Assembly (NCBI GenBank): GCA_035940775.1
Contig: DASZEN010000058.1
Location: forward strand, 104,195-168,194
Length of the DNA stretch: 64,000 bases
Direction: 5' to 3'
DNA from: DASQYE01 sp035940775
Lineage (GTDB): Bacteria > Acidobacteriota > Blastocatellia > Pyrinomonadales > Pyrinomonadaceae
The notes under the pieces: model-generated
Told to the model about the DNA's origin: nothing
Databases searched by the model: none
The model's input: only the letters and a program-made list of their open reading frames with translations
Shown here: positions 35,236 through 44,644 of the stretch, piece by piece
How the letters are laid out: every line of letters starts with the position of its first letter
How positions within the stretch are numbered: position 1 is the first letter of the stretch
Position numbers and translations under genes: made by a program

Positions 35236-37227
35236 TTAAATTGCTCTCTCTCGTTCGAGCCAGCCCTGAAACATCAACACGTCCCAGATGTAATACTGCC
35301 AGTTATGCCCTCGGCCGAGGTGTTCCGTCCACTTCTGGCGAACGGGCTGCGGGTTCAGAAACCCTTCCTCTTTGAGCCGCTTTTCGCCGAGCAGCGCTTC
35401 GGCCCAATCGCGCAGGGGGCCGCGCAGCCACTCTCCTATGGGAATGCCGAAGCCCATCTTCGGACGCTCGATCAAATCGCGCGGGACGTGTTTGTAGAGA
35501 ATCTGCCGGAGCGGCCACTTGCTCTCGCCGTCGCGTATTTTCCACGAGAGCGGCATCCTCCAACTGAACTCGACCACCCTGTGATCCAGGAAGGGGACGC
35601 GCGCCTCAAGGCTCACGCCCATGCTCGCCCGGTCTACTTTTACAAGAATGTCGTCCGGCAGGTACGTGACCGTGTCCAGGTACATCATCCTCTGTATGAA
35701 GCTCGGCAGGTTGGCCCACTGCGCCGTATCGGTCAGGGTCGTCGTGGGCTCGGCCGCGCCCTTCACAAGGCGGGCGGGCTGCTTCCAGTGCGAGACGAGG
35801 TTCATGTACATGGCTTCGGGGTCGTGTACTGTGAGAATCTCGGCCAGCTTGTGCAGGCGGTCGCCGGGCGTGCGCTGATGAAGCCGGGACGGCAGGAAGG
35901 GCTTGAGGAGCCCGGTGAAGGCGCGATCCCAGGCGCGCGGCGAAACAGTCGTCAGTGCCCCGGCGGCCACCGCGCGCGAAGCCTTCGGCATCCATCCGAT
36001 CTTGTTCCAGACGCTCTCTCCGAGCAGGTAACGATTGTAGCCCGCGAACAACTCGTCGCCGCCGTCGCCGGAAAGGCTGACGGTGACGTGACGGCGGGCC
36101 AACTGCGAGACGAGGAAGGTCGGAATCTGCGAGGAGTCGGAAAACGGCTCGTCATAGAGGGCGGGCAGGCGGGGGATGACGGCCATCGCGTCTTCGGGCG
36201 TGACGTAGAGTTCCGTATGGTCTGTCTTTAAATGCGCGGCCACGGCGCGCGCATGCCGCGCCTCGTCATAAGCCTCTTCGGTAAAGCCTATGGAGAAGGT
36301 TCTGACGGGTCGCTCGCTCTGCGCCTGCATCAGGGCGACCACCGTAGAGGAATCGACGCCGCCCGAAAGAAAAGCGCCGAGCGGCACGTCGGCCACCATA
36401 CGCAGGCCGACCGCGTCGCCGAGCAGGGTTTCAAGCTCCGCGACGGCCTCCGACTCAGTGCCCTCAAACGGCGCGGCCACGCCCGCCTCCGCCACCTCCC
36501 TGGCAGACCAGTAGGCGCGAGGCAGAGGCACGCTTTGACCCGCCGCGCTACTACCACTACTGATGCTTTCGGCCTGAAGCGATAGATAGGTTCCGGGCGG
36601 AAGCTTCTGTATATCTTTGTAGATGGAATAGGGCGCGGGGATATAGTTGTAGCGCAGGAAGAGCGCGAGCGCGTCGCGATTGATCTCGGCGCGGAACGAG
36701 GGGTGCGCCTTGAGGGCTTTAAGCTCAGAGCCGAACAGGAAAGTCCCGCCCACGAGGCCGTAGTAGAGCGGCTTTTCCCCGATCCGGTCGCGCGTCAGAT
36801 GCAGGACGCGCTCGCGTTTATCCCAGAGCGCGAGCGCGAACATGCCGTTCAGTCGCTTTACACCTTGCTCGAATCCCCACTGGCTGAAGGCCGCCAGCAT
36901 CACTTCCGTATCGGAGTGGCCGCGAAAGCGATGGCCCGAGGCTTCAAGCTCACGCCTTAGCTCTCGGAAATTATAGATTTCTCCGTTGAAGATGATGACG
37001 TAGCGGCCATCCATGCTCGTCATCGGCTGATGGCCTTCGGGCGACAGGTCTATGATGGATAATCGTCTGAAGCCGAAGGCCAGACCGGCGGAGGCGTCAA
37101 CCCAGCTCCCCTCGTCATCCGGCCCGCGATGAAGCAGAGTGTCTGACATCCGGCGAGCGGTCGCCTGCATCTCGTCCGCGGGCTGCCGGTGCCGAGTCGT
37201 GTTCAGAAAACCGATGATACCGCACAT
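35236..37227 (-). CDS. asnB: asparagine synthase-type glutamine amidotransferase (second copy)
   Basis: A 663-residue AsnB-family protein. Cys2 (MCGIIG) is the glutaminase nucleophile and the PPi loop SGGVDS is at 288-293. A Ser-rich insertion (AESISSGSSAAGQS, ~219-232) sits between domains. It is divergent in sequence from the first asnB, so the two probably have different acceptors. The start lies 113 bp inside the end of the preceding glycosyltransferase frame. Amidation of a glycan carboxylate is the likely role. Confidence 0.88.
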   Translation of the reverse strand: MCGIIGFLNTTRHRQPADEMQATARRMSDTLLHRGPDDEGSWVDASAGLAFGFRRLSIIDLSPEGHQPMTSMDGRYVIIFNGEIYNFRELRRELEASGHRFRGHSDTEVMLAAFSQWGFEQGVKRLNGMFALALWDKRERVLHLTRDRIGEKPLYYGLVGGTFLFGSELKALKAHPSFRAEINRDALALFLRYNYIPAPYSIYKDIQKLPPGTYLSLQAESISSGSSAAGQSVPLPRAYWSAREVAEAGVAAPFEGTESEAVAELETLLGDAVGLRMVADVPLGAFLSGGVDSSTVVALMQAQSERPVRTFSIGFTEEAYDEARHARAVAAHLKTDHTELYVTPEDAMAVIPRLPALYDEPFSDSSQIPTFLVSQLARRHVTVSLSGDGGDELFAGYNRYLLGESVWNKIGWMPKASRAVAAGALTTVSPRAWDRAFTGLLKPFLPSRLHQRTPGDRLHKLAEILTVHDPEAMYMNLVSHWKQPARLVKGAAEPTTTLTDTAQWANLPSFIQRMMYLDTVTYLPDDILVKVDRASMGVSLEARVPFLDHRVVEFSWRMPLSWKIRDGESKWPLRQILYKHVPRDLIERPKMGFGIPIGEWLRGPLRDWAEALLGEKRLKEEGFLNPQPVRQKWTEHLGRGHNWQYYIWDVLMFQGWLERERAI

Positions 37228-38476
37228 TGGATTTAGGTCTCTTCCCCTTCCGGGCGATCACGCTTTCATATAGGGCTTCGTACTGCGCGACCACCGATCC
37301 GAGCGGGAAATATTGTATCACTCTTGCGCGCGCGGCCGCGCCCAGCGCCTCGCGTCCTTCCGTCCCAAGCTCTATCAGGTCGGCCCAAGCGCGCGCCAGC
37401 GCTTCCGGGTTACGCGGCGGCACGACCCTTCCGGTCTCTCCGACTACCCAGGGCAGGTCGCTCACGTCCGTCACGACGCAGGGGACGGCGCAGGACATCG
37501 CCTCGCCGATGACGTTCGGAAACCCCTCGCCGTAAGAAGACGAAGAGGATGCGATGTCGAGCGCGGCCGTGATGCGCGGCATATCCTGACGCTCGCCCAG
37601 GAGGTGTACGCGCTCGACCAGCCCGAGCGTTTGCACCAGCTCGCACAGAGAAATGTTGGCCCAGCTCACGTCCTTGCCCGAAAGCACGAACTGCACGTCC
37701 GGGTACGTCTTCAACAGTCGCTTGGCGGCGCGCAGGAAATGGGCGTGCCCCTTCATCGGGTGAAAACGCCCGACCAGTCCGATCAGAAAGGTGTTCTCGG
37801 CTACACCCAGCTCGGAGCGCACGCTGAGGCGCGCTTCCCTTGAGGGCGCGAACAATTCCGTGTCGAACCCGTTCGGAATGACCAGGGTCTTCTCCGCACT
37901 GTAGCCGATGGCGGTGTGCTGGGCCGAGCTGGTTCGAGAGTTATAGAGAATCCTGGCGGGCCGCTTCGACAGCCGCGCGCACAGCTTGATGGCGGAGGCC
38001 GTCGCTCGCTTCTCGTAGTCGAAGGAGTAGAGCGTCTGGCGTATGTTCCACAGGACGGCGGAGCGACGCGAAGCCAAACCGGCGACCAACTGGGCGACCA
38101 GATTGCCATGCGCCATCCAACCCTGAATCAGGTCGGGCTTGATCTGACGAACCAGCCGGATCAATCGCCAGACCGCCACGGGCGAAGGCATCTCCGGACT
38201 CATGCCCGCCGAGTAGACCGGAATGCCAAGCGCCTCTATGCGCTCGCGTAGATTGCCTCTATCGACCAGGGACATGACGACGGGTGCGAAGCGCTCGGCG
38301 CTCATCCCGGAGAGCAGCTTGTAGAGCATCATCTCTGCGCCGCCAATCGAGAGATCGTTGATGATGTGCAGGACTTTTATCCGATCCCCGCCGGCTGGCG
38401 CGCCCGCTGGCTTATCGGTCTCCGGTTCCAGGGCTTTGACCGGAGGATAAGACCCCTTGTGTGGCGTAAAAGTCAT
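37115..38476 (-). CDS. glycosyltransferase family 4
   Basis: A 453-residue GT-B protein. The N-terminal domain has VLHIINDLSIGGAEMMLYKLL; the donor site has SYGEGFPNVIGEAMSC (~330-345), the EX7E motif. The family part ends near ESVIARKGKR; about 38 further residues are polar and unlike the family, and this tail overlaps the start of asnB by 113 bp. The tail may be a read-through extension produced by loss of an earlier stop. Confidence 0.9.
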   Translation of the reverse strand: MTFTPHKGSYPPVKALEPETDKPAGAPAGGDRIKVLHIINDLSIGGAEMMLYKLLSGMSAERFAPVVMSLVDRGNLRERIEALGIPVYSAGMSPEMPSPVAVWRLIRLVRQIKPDLIQGWMAHGNLVAQLVAGLASRRSAVLWNIRQTLYSFDYEKRATASAIKLCARLSKRPARILYNSRTSSAQHTAIGYSAEKTLVIPNGFDTELFAPSREARLSVRSELGVAENTFLIGLVGRFHPMKGHAHFLRAAKRLLKTYPDVQFVLSGKDVSWANISLCELVQTLGLVERVHLLGERQDMPRITAALDIASSSSSYGEGFPNVIGEAMSCAVPCVVTDVSDLPWVVGETGRVVPPRNPEALARAWADLIELGTEGREALGAAARARVIQYFPLGSVVAQYEALYESVIARKGKRPKSNVRYHRFSEHDSAPAARGRDAGDRSPDVRHSASSRAG

Positions 38477-38533
38477 CAGGATTCCCTGGCTTCTTGATGG
38501 GCTCTCCGGCAGATAATCGTCGTCGGCGACGAG

Positions 38534-39655
38534 TCAAATCGTTTCCAGCCGTAGCAGGGCGGTTGACATCTGCGCGGCCGACCGCTCGACACTGAAATTC
38601 TCAAGGATACGCGCGCGCGCGCGCAGTCCCGCCTCGTCGGGGTTTCTCTCAAGGCACGAGATGAGTCCGGCGCAGAGCGCCGCCGCATCCTTCGGCTCGA
38701 CGACTATGCCCGTATCTGCGACGATCAGGGCCGAATCGCCTACGTCGGTGACGACACAGGGTACACCACAGGCCATCGCTTCTCCAACGACATTCGGAAA
38801 ACCCTCGCTGTAGGATGACGAAGCCAGCAGATCGAGCGCGTTGTAAACGGCTGGCATGCCGGAGAGCGCGCCCGTCCAGATGACCTTTTCGGCGATGCCC
38901 AGTTCCGCAGCCAGGCGGCGCAATTCCTCACGGTAACCTTCTGGCCCGCCACCGACGCACAGGAAATAGACGTCATCCCTCTCGTGGCACAGGAGCGACG
39001 CGGCACGCAGAAACGTAGGGTGATCCTTCATCGGGTCGAGCCGCCCCACGTGGCCGATCAGGCGAGCATCCGGCGGAACCCCGAATCGGGCGCGCACACT
39101 TCGCCCCGACTCCCTCTCCGGTTTAAAGTGCTCCGTATCGATGCCGTTATAGATGACCAGACTCTTACGGGCAGGGAAGCCCTCTGAGATGTGATAGGCG
39201 CGCCCGGCATCGGAGTTGAAAATGATGAGGTCTGCGAAACGCGAGAACAGGCATTGGAGGCGAAAGCTCAGTCGCGTGAACCGGTCATAGTTTTCAAAAT
39301 AGACGCGCGAGGCGCGTACTCCGAGAATGATGCGCGTCCCCCGAAGCAGGGGTTTCAGAAAGACCGCGAGCAGATTGGGCTCGACCAGAAAACCGTGCAG
39401 GATGCGCGGGCGAATCGCTCTCAGGTGCCTGACCAGTCGCCACCCGAAGCGCAGCAAGTCCCAGCGCCCCGCCTTGTCCAGACAGATCATGCGCGCGCCG
39501 CTCGCCTTAAACTCATTTTCCAGCCCCCCGCCCGGATAAAAATAGAGAATCGTGACGGAGAAGCCTTTCGTGCCGAGAACGTGCGCCAGCGTCAGCAGGT
39601 ATCTTTCCGCTCCGCCGTAATCGAGCGAGCGTATGAGGAATGCAATCGAGATCAT
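38534..39655 (-). CDS. glycosyltransferase family 4
   Basis: A 373-residue GT-B protein opening with IAFLIRSLDYGGAERYLLTL. The EX7E donor motif is SEGFPNVVGEAMACGVP (~285-301). It is similar in the C-terminal domain to the next gene, so the pair may have arisen by duplication. The start overlaps the stop of the methyltransferase (ATGA). Confidence 0.92.
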   Translation of the reverse strand: MISIAFLIRSLDYGGAERYLLTLAHVLGTKGFSVTILYFYPGGGLENEFKASGARMICLDKAGRWDLLRFGWRLVRHLRAIRPRILHGFLVEPNLLAVFLKPLLRGTRIILGVRASRVYFENYDRFTRLSFRLQCLFSRFADLIIFNSDAGRAYHISEGFPARKSLVIYNGIDTEHFKPERESGRSVRARFGVPPDARLIGHVGRLDPMKDHPTFLRAASLLCHERDDVYFLCVGGGPEGYREELRRLAAELGIAEKVIWTGALSGMPAVYNALDLLASSSYSEGFPNVVGEAMACGVPCVVTDVGDSALIVADTGIVVEPKDAAALCAGLISCLERNPDEAGLRARARILENFSVERSAAQMSTALLRLETI

Positions 39656-40479
39656 CGCCTTGTGAAAACGAACTGGTTATTGCCCAGCCTTCCTCCACAG
39701 GTGACGAGCTTTTCCAGAACAAAACCTCTCTCAAGGTAAAAGCTTAAAATCTCTTCGGGTGTGGCGACCTCGAAGGGATAGCCGCCGAGCCAGTCGATCC
39801 AATCATGCAGGACGGACATGCCCCTGGATTTTTTGTACTCCGTGTAGCGGGCCAGGGGGTTGCGCGCTCTGAGCAGGTCTTTGGCGAGACCTCCGAAGAT
39901 GAAAGACGGGATCAGGAGAGCGGGAACAACTATTCTGCCCGCCGCTCCGGAGCAATAGAACTGCTTAACCCCGAGCCAGAGACGGGATTTTTTGCCCTGG
40001 TTGTTATAGATGGCGATGAACAATCGTCCGCCGACGGCGACGGGCAGTTGCGCGTTCCCGAGCGCCCGCCACATCGCGCCCGTGTGGTGCAGCACTCCCC
40101 AGGAGTAAACGATGTCGAATTGGCCCAGGCGCTTAAGATAGTCGGCGTCGAGCACAGAGCCGCGCTCTATAATCCAGCTCGCATCGTCGGCGAAGAAACG
40201 ATGCTTGAGTTCATGAGTGCAGGCGACCGATTCCGGGTCGTAATCGAAGGAGTGAACCCTTGCGCCGAGACGCCGCGCGGCCAAAGAGAAGAGGCCGCTG
40301 CCCGAGCCTATATCAAGAAAGCTCTTGCCCCGGAGCGTCTCGACGCCGAGCATCTGTCCGAGAGAGCGCTCCGCCTCAAGGATGCGTTGCTCGTCGAGCG
40401 TGGAGAGGAAGCGCCGCCAGTTGCGCCCGAACTCGAAGCGACGCTCGCGCCGCAACTCCTGTTCATAGAGTGCCGTCAT
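39652..40479 (-). CDS. class I SAM-dependent methyltransferase
   Basis: A 275-residue protein. The SAM motif is SFLDIGSGSGLFSLAA (~52-67), with VHSFDYDPESV and FDIVYSWGVLHHTGAM in the expected order. ATG 40479 is preferred; an upstream in-frame start would add 39 hydrophobic residues unlike the family. It is the first gene of a minus-strand operon with two GT4 genes and asnB. Confidence 0.85.
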   Translation of the reverse strand: MTALYEQELRRERRFEFGRNWRRFLSTLDEQRILEAERSLGQMLGVETLRGKSFLDIGSGSGLFSLAARRLGARVHSFDYDPESVACTHELKHRFFADDASWIIERGSVLDADYLKRLGQFDIVYSWGVLHHTGAMWRALGNAQLPVAVGGRLFIAIYNNQGKKSRLWLGVKQFYCSGAAGRIVVPALLIPSFIFGGLAKDLLRARNPLARYTEYKKSRGMSVLHDWIDWLGGYPFEVATPEEILSFYLERGFVLEKLVTCGGRLGNNQFVFTRR

Positions 40480-40595
40480 CAGAGACGCCTTCTTCAGATG
40501 CGATAGAGAGAAGATAATCAGACTAAATAAAGCAGGAGATAAAATAGACGATAGAAGTTGCCAGGGCAATCCCGGCCGAAGGCTCGTGCGACGCA

Positions 40596-40632
40596 AGACC
40601 CGGCGCGCGAGCGGCCCGCGCGCGCCGGGTCT
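40596..40632. repeat. 14-bp GC-rich hairpin upstream of the duplicated 80-bp element
   Basis: A perfect inverted repeat, 40596-40609 / 40619-40632, with a 9-nt loop in the divergent region. It ends 33 bp before the 80-bp repeat. It may insulate the two divergent transcripts. Confidence 0.5.
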
Positions 40633-40664
40633 CCAGCGCTTGCTCCGGTTCGAGTGCTCGTAAA

Positions 40665-40744
40665 GTGAGCGGGTGGCTAAACCGAACTGGATAGGGTATA
40701 AAAGGCGGACTTGACCTTCTGCATCCGATTAACCAATATAACGG
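40665..40744 (+). promoter_or_regulatory. 80-bp duplicated upstream element, copy 1
   Basis: This 80-bp stretch recurs at 44351-44430 with only two mismatches (40687 and 40733). It contains GGGTATAAAAGG and TTGACC, and ends in ATATAACGG 16 bp before a GTG start with a GGAGG site. TATAAA (40697-40702) or TATAAC (40737-40742) could be the -10 box. It is best read as a shared promoter/leader cassette. No third copy was noticed. Confidence 0.7.
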
Positions 40745-40759
40745 CTTTTGGAGGGGGGC

Positions 40760-41665
40760 GTGATCGCTGAGAGGCTGCGTAATCTTCTGGTCTGCCCGAC
40801 CTGCCACGGAGCGTTGAGATACACTGAGCGGAGCGCCTCCTGCCAGCAGTGCGAACGGGATTATCCCCTTCGCGCGGGCGTTCCCATGTTGATCGTGCCG
40901 GAATCGCCCTTCTACCGCGCGGCGGAGACGGACGTGACGGCAGAGGCGGCGGAGGCGGCGACGGGGGAGCGTCCGCGCGACTCCCTGCCCGCCTGGTTGC
41001 AGCGCCTCATACGCCCCTTTATAGAGTTTGACCCGCCGCTGACGATGTGGACGGATCGCTCCCTGTTCCGGCATCTGAACGAATGCACCGCGCAAATGCA
41101 GATTCTCAATCTGGGTGCTGGTGCGGGCCTGTTCGATAAGTACCTGGGGCCGCACCTGAACCTGATTAATCTGGACGTTTCGCTGGCGGCGACAAACCTG
41201 GACGCGGCGGCCGACGCACACTTCCTGCCCTTCGCAGACGAATCGCTCGATGCCGTCTATAGTAATGCTGTGCTCGAACACGTGCAGCGTCCGTGGCGTG
41301 TGGCCGAAGAGATTCACCGCGTTTTGCGTCCGGGCGGAAAAGTATTCATCAATGTGCCGTTTCTCAACGTGATCCACGACACGCACGATTACTTTCGTTT
41401 CACAGACAAAGGGTTGGAGATACTATTCGCCGACTTTGAGAAGATCGATGGTGGGGTCAGCGCCGGGCCATCCTCCTTTCTCGGCCCGTTCCTCATATCT
41501 TATCTCTTATGCTTCGTTCCCGGCCGTCACCTGAAGGTCTTGCTCCGGCGTCCGCTCTCGTTGTTGGCCTGGCCGCTGAAATACCTTGACGCTCCCATAC
41601 GCCGCAGCGCTGACCTTCGGCTCACGGCTGACGCTTTCTACTTTGTCGGCGTTAAAAAGAGCTGA
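40760..41665 (+). CDS. SAM-dependent methyltransferase with N-terminal Trm112-like zinc ribbon
   Basis: A 301-residue protein. The N-terminal CPTCHGAL…CQQCERDYPLRAGVPML (~11-47) is the Trm112-type zinc ribbon. The methyltransferase domain has ILNLGAGAGLFD and LEHVQRPWRVAEEIHRVLRP. The GTG at 40760 was chosen since GGAGG lies six bases upstream. It is the first gene after the 80-bp element and overlaps the flippase start (TGATG). Confidence 0.85.
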   Translation: MIAERLRNLLVCPTCHGALRYTERSASCQQCERDYPLRAGVPMLIVPESPFYRAAETDVTAEAAEAATGERPRDSLPAWLQRLIRPFIEFDPPLTMWTDRSLFRHLNECTAQMQILNLGAGAGLFDKYLGPHLNLINLDVSLAATNLDAAADAHFLPFADESLDAVYSNAVLEHVQRPWRVAEEIHRVLRPGGKVFINVPFLNVIHDTHDYFRFTDKGLEILFADFEKIDGGVSAGPSSFLGPFLISYLLCFVPGRHLKVLLRRPLSLLAWPLKYLDAPIRRSADLRLTADAFYFVGVKKS

Positions 41666-42990
41666 TGTCCACTTTGAAATTGTTATTGGTCGGCCTGGGG
41701 TCGCGCGTCACGATCATCTTTATAGGGATGGCTAATACGATAGTGCTGGCGCGCTGGCTTGGGCCCGCTGGCGTCGGCGAGTATTTCCTGCTTTTGAGAC
41801 TGGTGGCGGTGGCGACGGTGCTGGCGGGTTTGGGTCTCAGGCATAGCGCCAATGTTTTCTCGGGACATCACGAGGAATGGGCCGGGACGATTCATAAAAT
41901 CATGCTTCGGTTCACGCTTCTTTCGTGGGTCGGCGCTTCGGTGGTTGGCGCGGGCGTCGTCTGGACGGCGAGGGAAATGTCGCTGCTCGATTCACCTCGA
42001 ATCTGGGTGTGGTTGGCCTTCGTCATCCTGCCCCTGTCGATGTACGCCAATATCTGGAACGGCATGATGATCGGAAGGGGATGGATCTGGCAGTTGAATC
42101 TGGTGCAACTTGTAATCAGCGCGCTCTCGCTCCTTTTGACTTTTATATTCATCGTCGGCCTTTCGGGCGGGCCGTTGGAGGCGATGCTGATATATCTGCT
42201 CGCCTCTGTGATTCAGTCCGTCATTATGCTCATCCTGGCTTTTCGTGTGGGCTCGGGCCGTAAAATGGAAGAGCCTCCGGCGGAGCTTTCACGGCAGATG
42301 TTGAGCTTCGGCCTGCGCGGATACCCCGGAACGATAGCGGATCTTCTATGGCTGCACATTCCCGTGTTCCTGCTGAATGCTTTTCACGGGGCGGCGGCCG
42401 TCGGAATCTTCTCCATCGCGCAGCAACTCGTGGAAAAACTGTCGCTTCCAATACAGGCGATGCAGGATGCCATCTTCAAAAAGCTGTCCGTTCTGCCCCG
42501 GCACGAGGCGGTCGCGGCGATGAATCGCTACGTCCGCCTGACTCTCGCGGGGATGGCGGCATTGACCGTGGCCGGGATGATCCTCATACCTCTGGTGGTC
42601 ACGTTGCTTTTCGGAACAAACTATCTGAGGGCCGCCCAGCTATGCCGACTGCTGCTGCCGGGAACGGTGATTACGAGCGCCTGTATTCTTCTCTCCATCT
42701 ATTTTCTAGGGCAACTGCGCCGCCCCGGTTTACTCTCGATCTTCGCCTGGCTGCAAGCTCTGCTGAACCTCACGCTCTCACTCGTGCTGATACCGCGAAT
42801 GGCCGAGACCGGAGCCGCCCTCGCGCTGGTCACGGCCCAGATCATTAGCGGCTCGTGCCTCCTTATTTTTTATCTGCGGAGCACTCGGACGAGTATCAGG
42901 CAGTTGGTTTATATTACCGGCGAAGATGTCGCCATAGTGCGGCGGCAGATCGGCCCCGTTCTGGGGTTGAAGGGAACCGAGGATGAGTAA
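41665..42990 (+). CDS. wzx: Wzx-type polysaccharide flippase
   Basis: A 441-residue polytopic protein with about 12 to 14 hydrophobic segments. The N-terminus GMANTIVLARWLGPAGVGEY is the signature of the MOP/PST exporter family. It would flip undecaprenyl-linked repeat units across the inner membrane. It overlaps the GT4 gene downstream by 8 bp. A second flippase begins at 63822. Confidence 0.92.
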   Translation: MSTLKLLLVGLGSRVTIIFIGMANTIVLARWLGPAGVGEYFLLLRLVAVATVLAGLGLRHSANVFSGHHEEWAGTIHKIMLRFTLLSWVGASVVGAGVVWTAREMSLLDSPRIWVWLAFVILPLSMYANIWNGMMIGRGWIWQLNLVQLVISALSLLLTFIFIVGLSGGPLEAMLIYLLASVIQSVIMLILAFRVGSGRKMEEPPAELSRQMLSFGLRGYPGTIADLLWLHIPVFLLNAFHGAAAVGIFSIAQQLVEKLSLPIQAMQDAIFKKLSVLPRHEAVAAMNRYVRLTLAGMAALTVAGMILIPLVVTLLFGTNYLRAAQLCRLLLPGTVITSACILLSIYFLGQLRRPGLLSIFAWLQALLNLTLSLVLIPRMAETGAALALVTAQIISGSCLLIFYLRSTRTSIRQLVYITGEDVAIVRRQIGPVLGLKGTEDE

Positions 42991-44239
42991 CTCTCGGCCA
43001 GTACGGGTGCTTCACCTGATAGACGGATTGGGGGGAGGCGGCTGCGAGCGCTGGCTATGGGATATTGTGCGTCTGACGCCGGAAAGCTTCGAGCACCGGA
43101 TCGTTACCATTCACCCGGATTCGGGCGATTACGTTTACGCCGACCGCTTGCGCGCCCTCGGAGCCTACGATCAACGAAGCGGCCCGCGCCTTCTAAACAT
43201 CCTGTTGAGGAAAATTCAGGACTTGACGGCGAGCGCGCGCCTTGTTCCGCTGCGAAAGGTTCTGACTTTGATGTGGCGGCTCGCCTGCTATTGCCTGGCC
43301 GCCCCGGAGTTGCTGAAGGCTCTTATCAAATTTCGGCCCGACGTTCTGCACGCGCACACCTATAATGGATTCGTCGCCGGATTGATCGTCAAGGCCGTAT
43401 CTGGAAAACCCCTCGTCCATACAGTGCCCGCCTCGCTCCGCTCAATGAAGGATGCGCGTCACGGCTGGATGCCCGCGTTCTACGCTCGCTCGCATCGATG
43501 GGTGAATCGCTTTTTCACGGGGGTCTCTTATGATGAGCTTCTGGGCATGGGCATCCCCGCCTCAAAGCTAATCTTTTTCCGTTGCGGCGTAGACCTGGAG
43601 GCCACCAATGCCATAAGGGATGAGCGCGCCCGCCATTACGCTCAGATCAGAGGTTCGCTCGGTATACCTGCGGATGCCCGTATAGCGCTCTCCGTCGGCA
43701 GGCTGCATCCCTCCAAAGGCCACCTCTTCGCGCTCGACGCTCTTTCACTCCTGATTCCTCAATTCGCGAACCTGCATTGGGTAGTTCTGGGCGAGGGGTT
43801 TCAGCGCGCCGAGCTTGAGGCACGCGCCGCTGAGCTTGGCGTGGCCGAACACGTTCACCTCGTAGGCTTTCAGCCGGAGCCCTTACCCTTTTATGCGAGT
43901 GCGAATATTTATCTGCGCACGCCCGTGTTTGAAGCCGAGAATCTGTCCAGCTATCAGGCAATCGCGATGGGTCTTCCGGTCGTCGGGTTTGACACGGGTT
44001 GCGAAACCGAATTGATACCCGAAGTCGGCAACGGGATTCTAGTGCCGAACCGTGATGGCGCAGCTTTCGCCCGAGCGATGGCCCGTATCCTGTCGTCGCC
44101 TGACGGCGGACGCACCACGGGAGAGTTGGGAGCCGAATATGGCCGTAAACACTTCGACATTCGGCAAGTCGTTTCCATGTTCTTCTCTGTTTACAGCGAC
44201 CTCGGCGAAGAGAGGCGGGCGGGCGCGTCCCGGCTCTGA
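42983..44239 (+). CDS. glycosyltransferase family 4
   Basis: A 418-residue GT-B protein. The acceptor-side motif is VLHLIDGLGGGGCERWLWDI and the donor side has ALSVGRLHPSKGH and a degenerate EX7E segment, FEAENLSSYQAIAMGLP (~310-326). It is translationally coupled to the flippase. It is the last gene before the second 80-bp element. Confidence 0.9.
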   Translation: MSNSRPVRVLHLIDGLGGGGCERWLWDIVRLTPESFEHRIVTIHPDSGDYVYADRLRALGAYDQRSGPRLLNILLRKIQDLTASARLVPLRKVLTLMWRLACYCLAAPELLKALIKFRPDVLHAHTYNGFVAGLIVKAVSGKPLVHTVPASLRSMKDARHGWMPAFYARSHRWVNRFFTGVSYDELLGMGIPASKLIFFRCGVDLEATNAIRDERARHYAQIRGSLGIPADARIALSVGRLHPSKGHLFALDALSLLIPQFANLHWVVLGEGFQRAELEARAAELGVAEHVHLVGFQPEPLPFYASANIYLRTPVFEAENLSSYQAIAMGLPVVGFDTGCETELIPEVGNGILVPNRDGAAFARAMARILSSPDGGRTTGELGAEYGRKHFDIRQVVSMFFSVYSDLGEERRAGASRL

Positions 44240-44271
44240 AAGCTAACACGGCGCGCGCCCGCGCCCGCCCC

Positions 44272-44299
44272 GCATCGCTTCGGCTTCGGGCAGCGATGC
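44272..44299 (+). terminator. candidate terminator hairpin after GT4 gene
   Basis: Stem 44272-44279 / 44292-44299 (GCATCGCT / AGCGATGC) with a 12-nt loop, 32 bp past the GT4 stop. The T content afterwards is low, so termination strength is uncertain. Confidence 0.4.
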
Positions 44300-44350
44300 T
44301 TCGGAATAAATCGAGACGTTCGTAAGGGGCGGCCGCACCGGCGTTTTTGG

Positions 44351-44430
44351 GTGAGCGGGTGGCTAAACCGAAGTGGATAGGGTATAAAAGGCGGACTTGA
44401 CCTTCTGCATCCGATTAATCAATATAACGG
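44351..44430 (+). promoter_or_regulatory. 80-bp duplicated upstream element, copy 2
   Basis: It matches 40665-40744 except at 44373 and 44419. It lies 214 bp ahead of the rmlA start, so if it is a promoter the rmlA leader is long. The same orientation as copy 1 supports a regulatory role over a random repeat. Confidence 0.7.
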
Positions 44431-44644
44431 GGAAACAAGGCTTGATGGCCAGCGCGAGAGCGCGAGCGCGCGCACGCAGAAGTAAGGTATCGCACACGGG
44501 GTTCTAGGCATATCTTATCCGAAGAGCATATTCAGGGACGCGCACGGGGGCGAGGGTTTTTCATACGAGGCCGCGCCGTTTTGCTCCACGCGCGTAGAGC
44601 GGGTCGGAAGGCCGAATAAAATCGAAGCGAGCGGAGGATTGCAG

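Larger units (their letters stand above)
44240..44644. other. intergenic region upstream of rmlA
   Basis: About 400 bp without a gene. It holds the small hairpin 44272-44299, the 80-bp element copy 2 (44351-44430) and a ~200-nt leader before the rmlA start. Alternating GC runs occur near 44450-44480. Confidence 0.6.
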
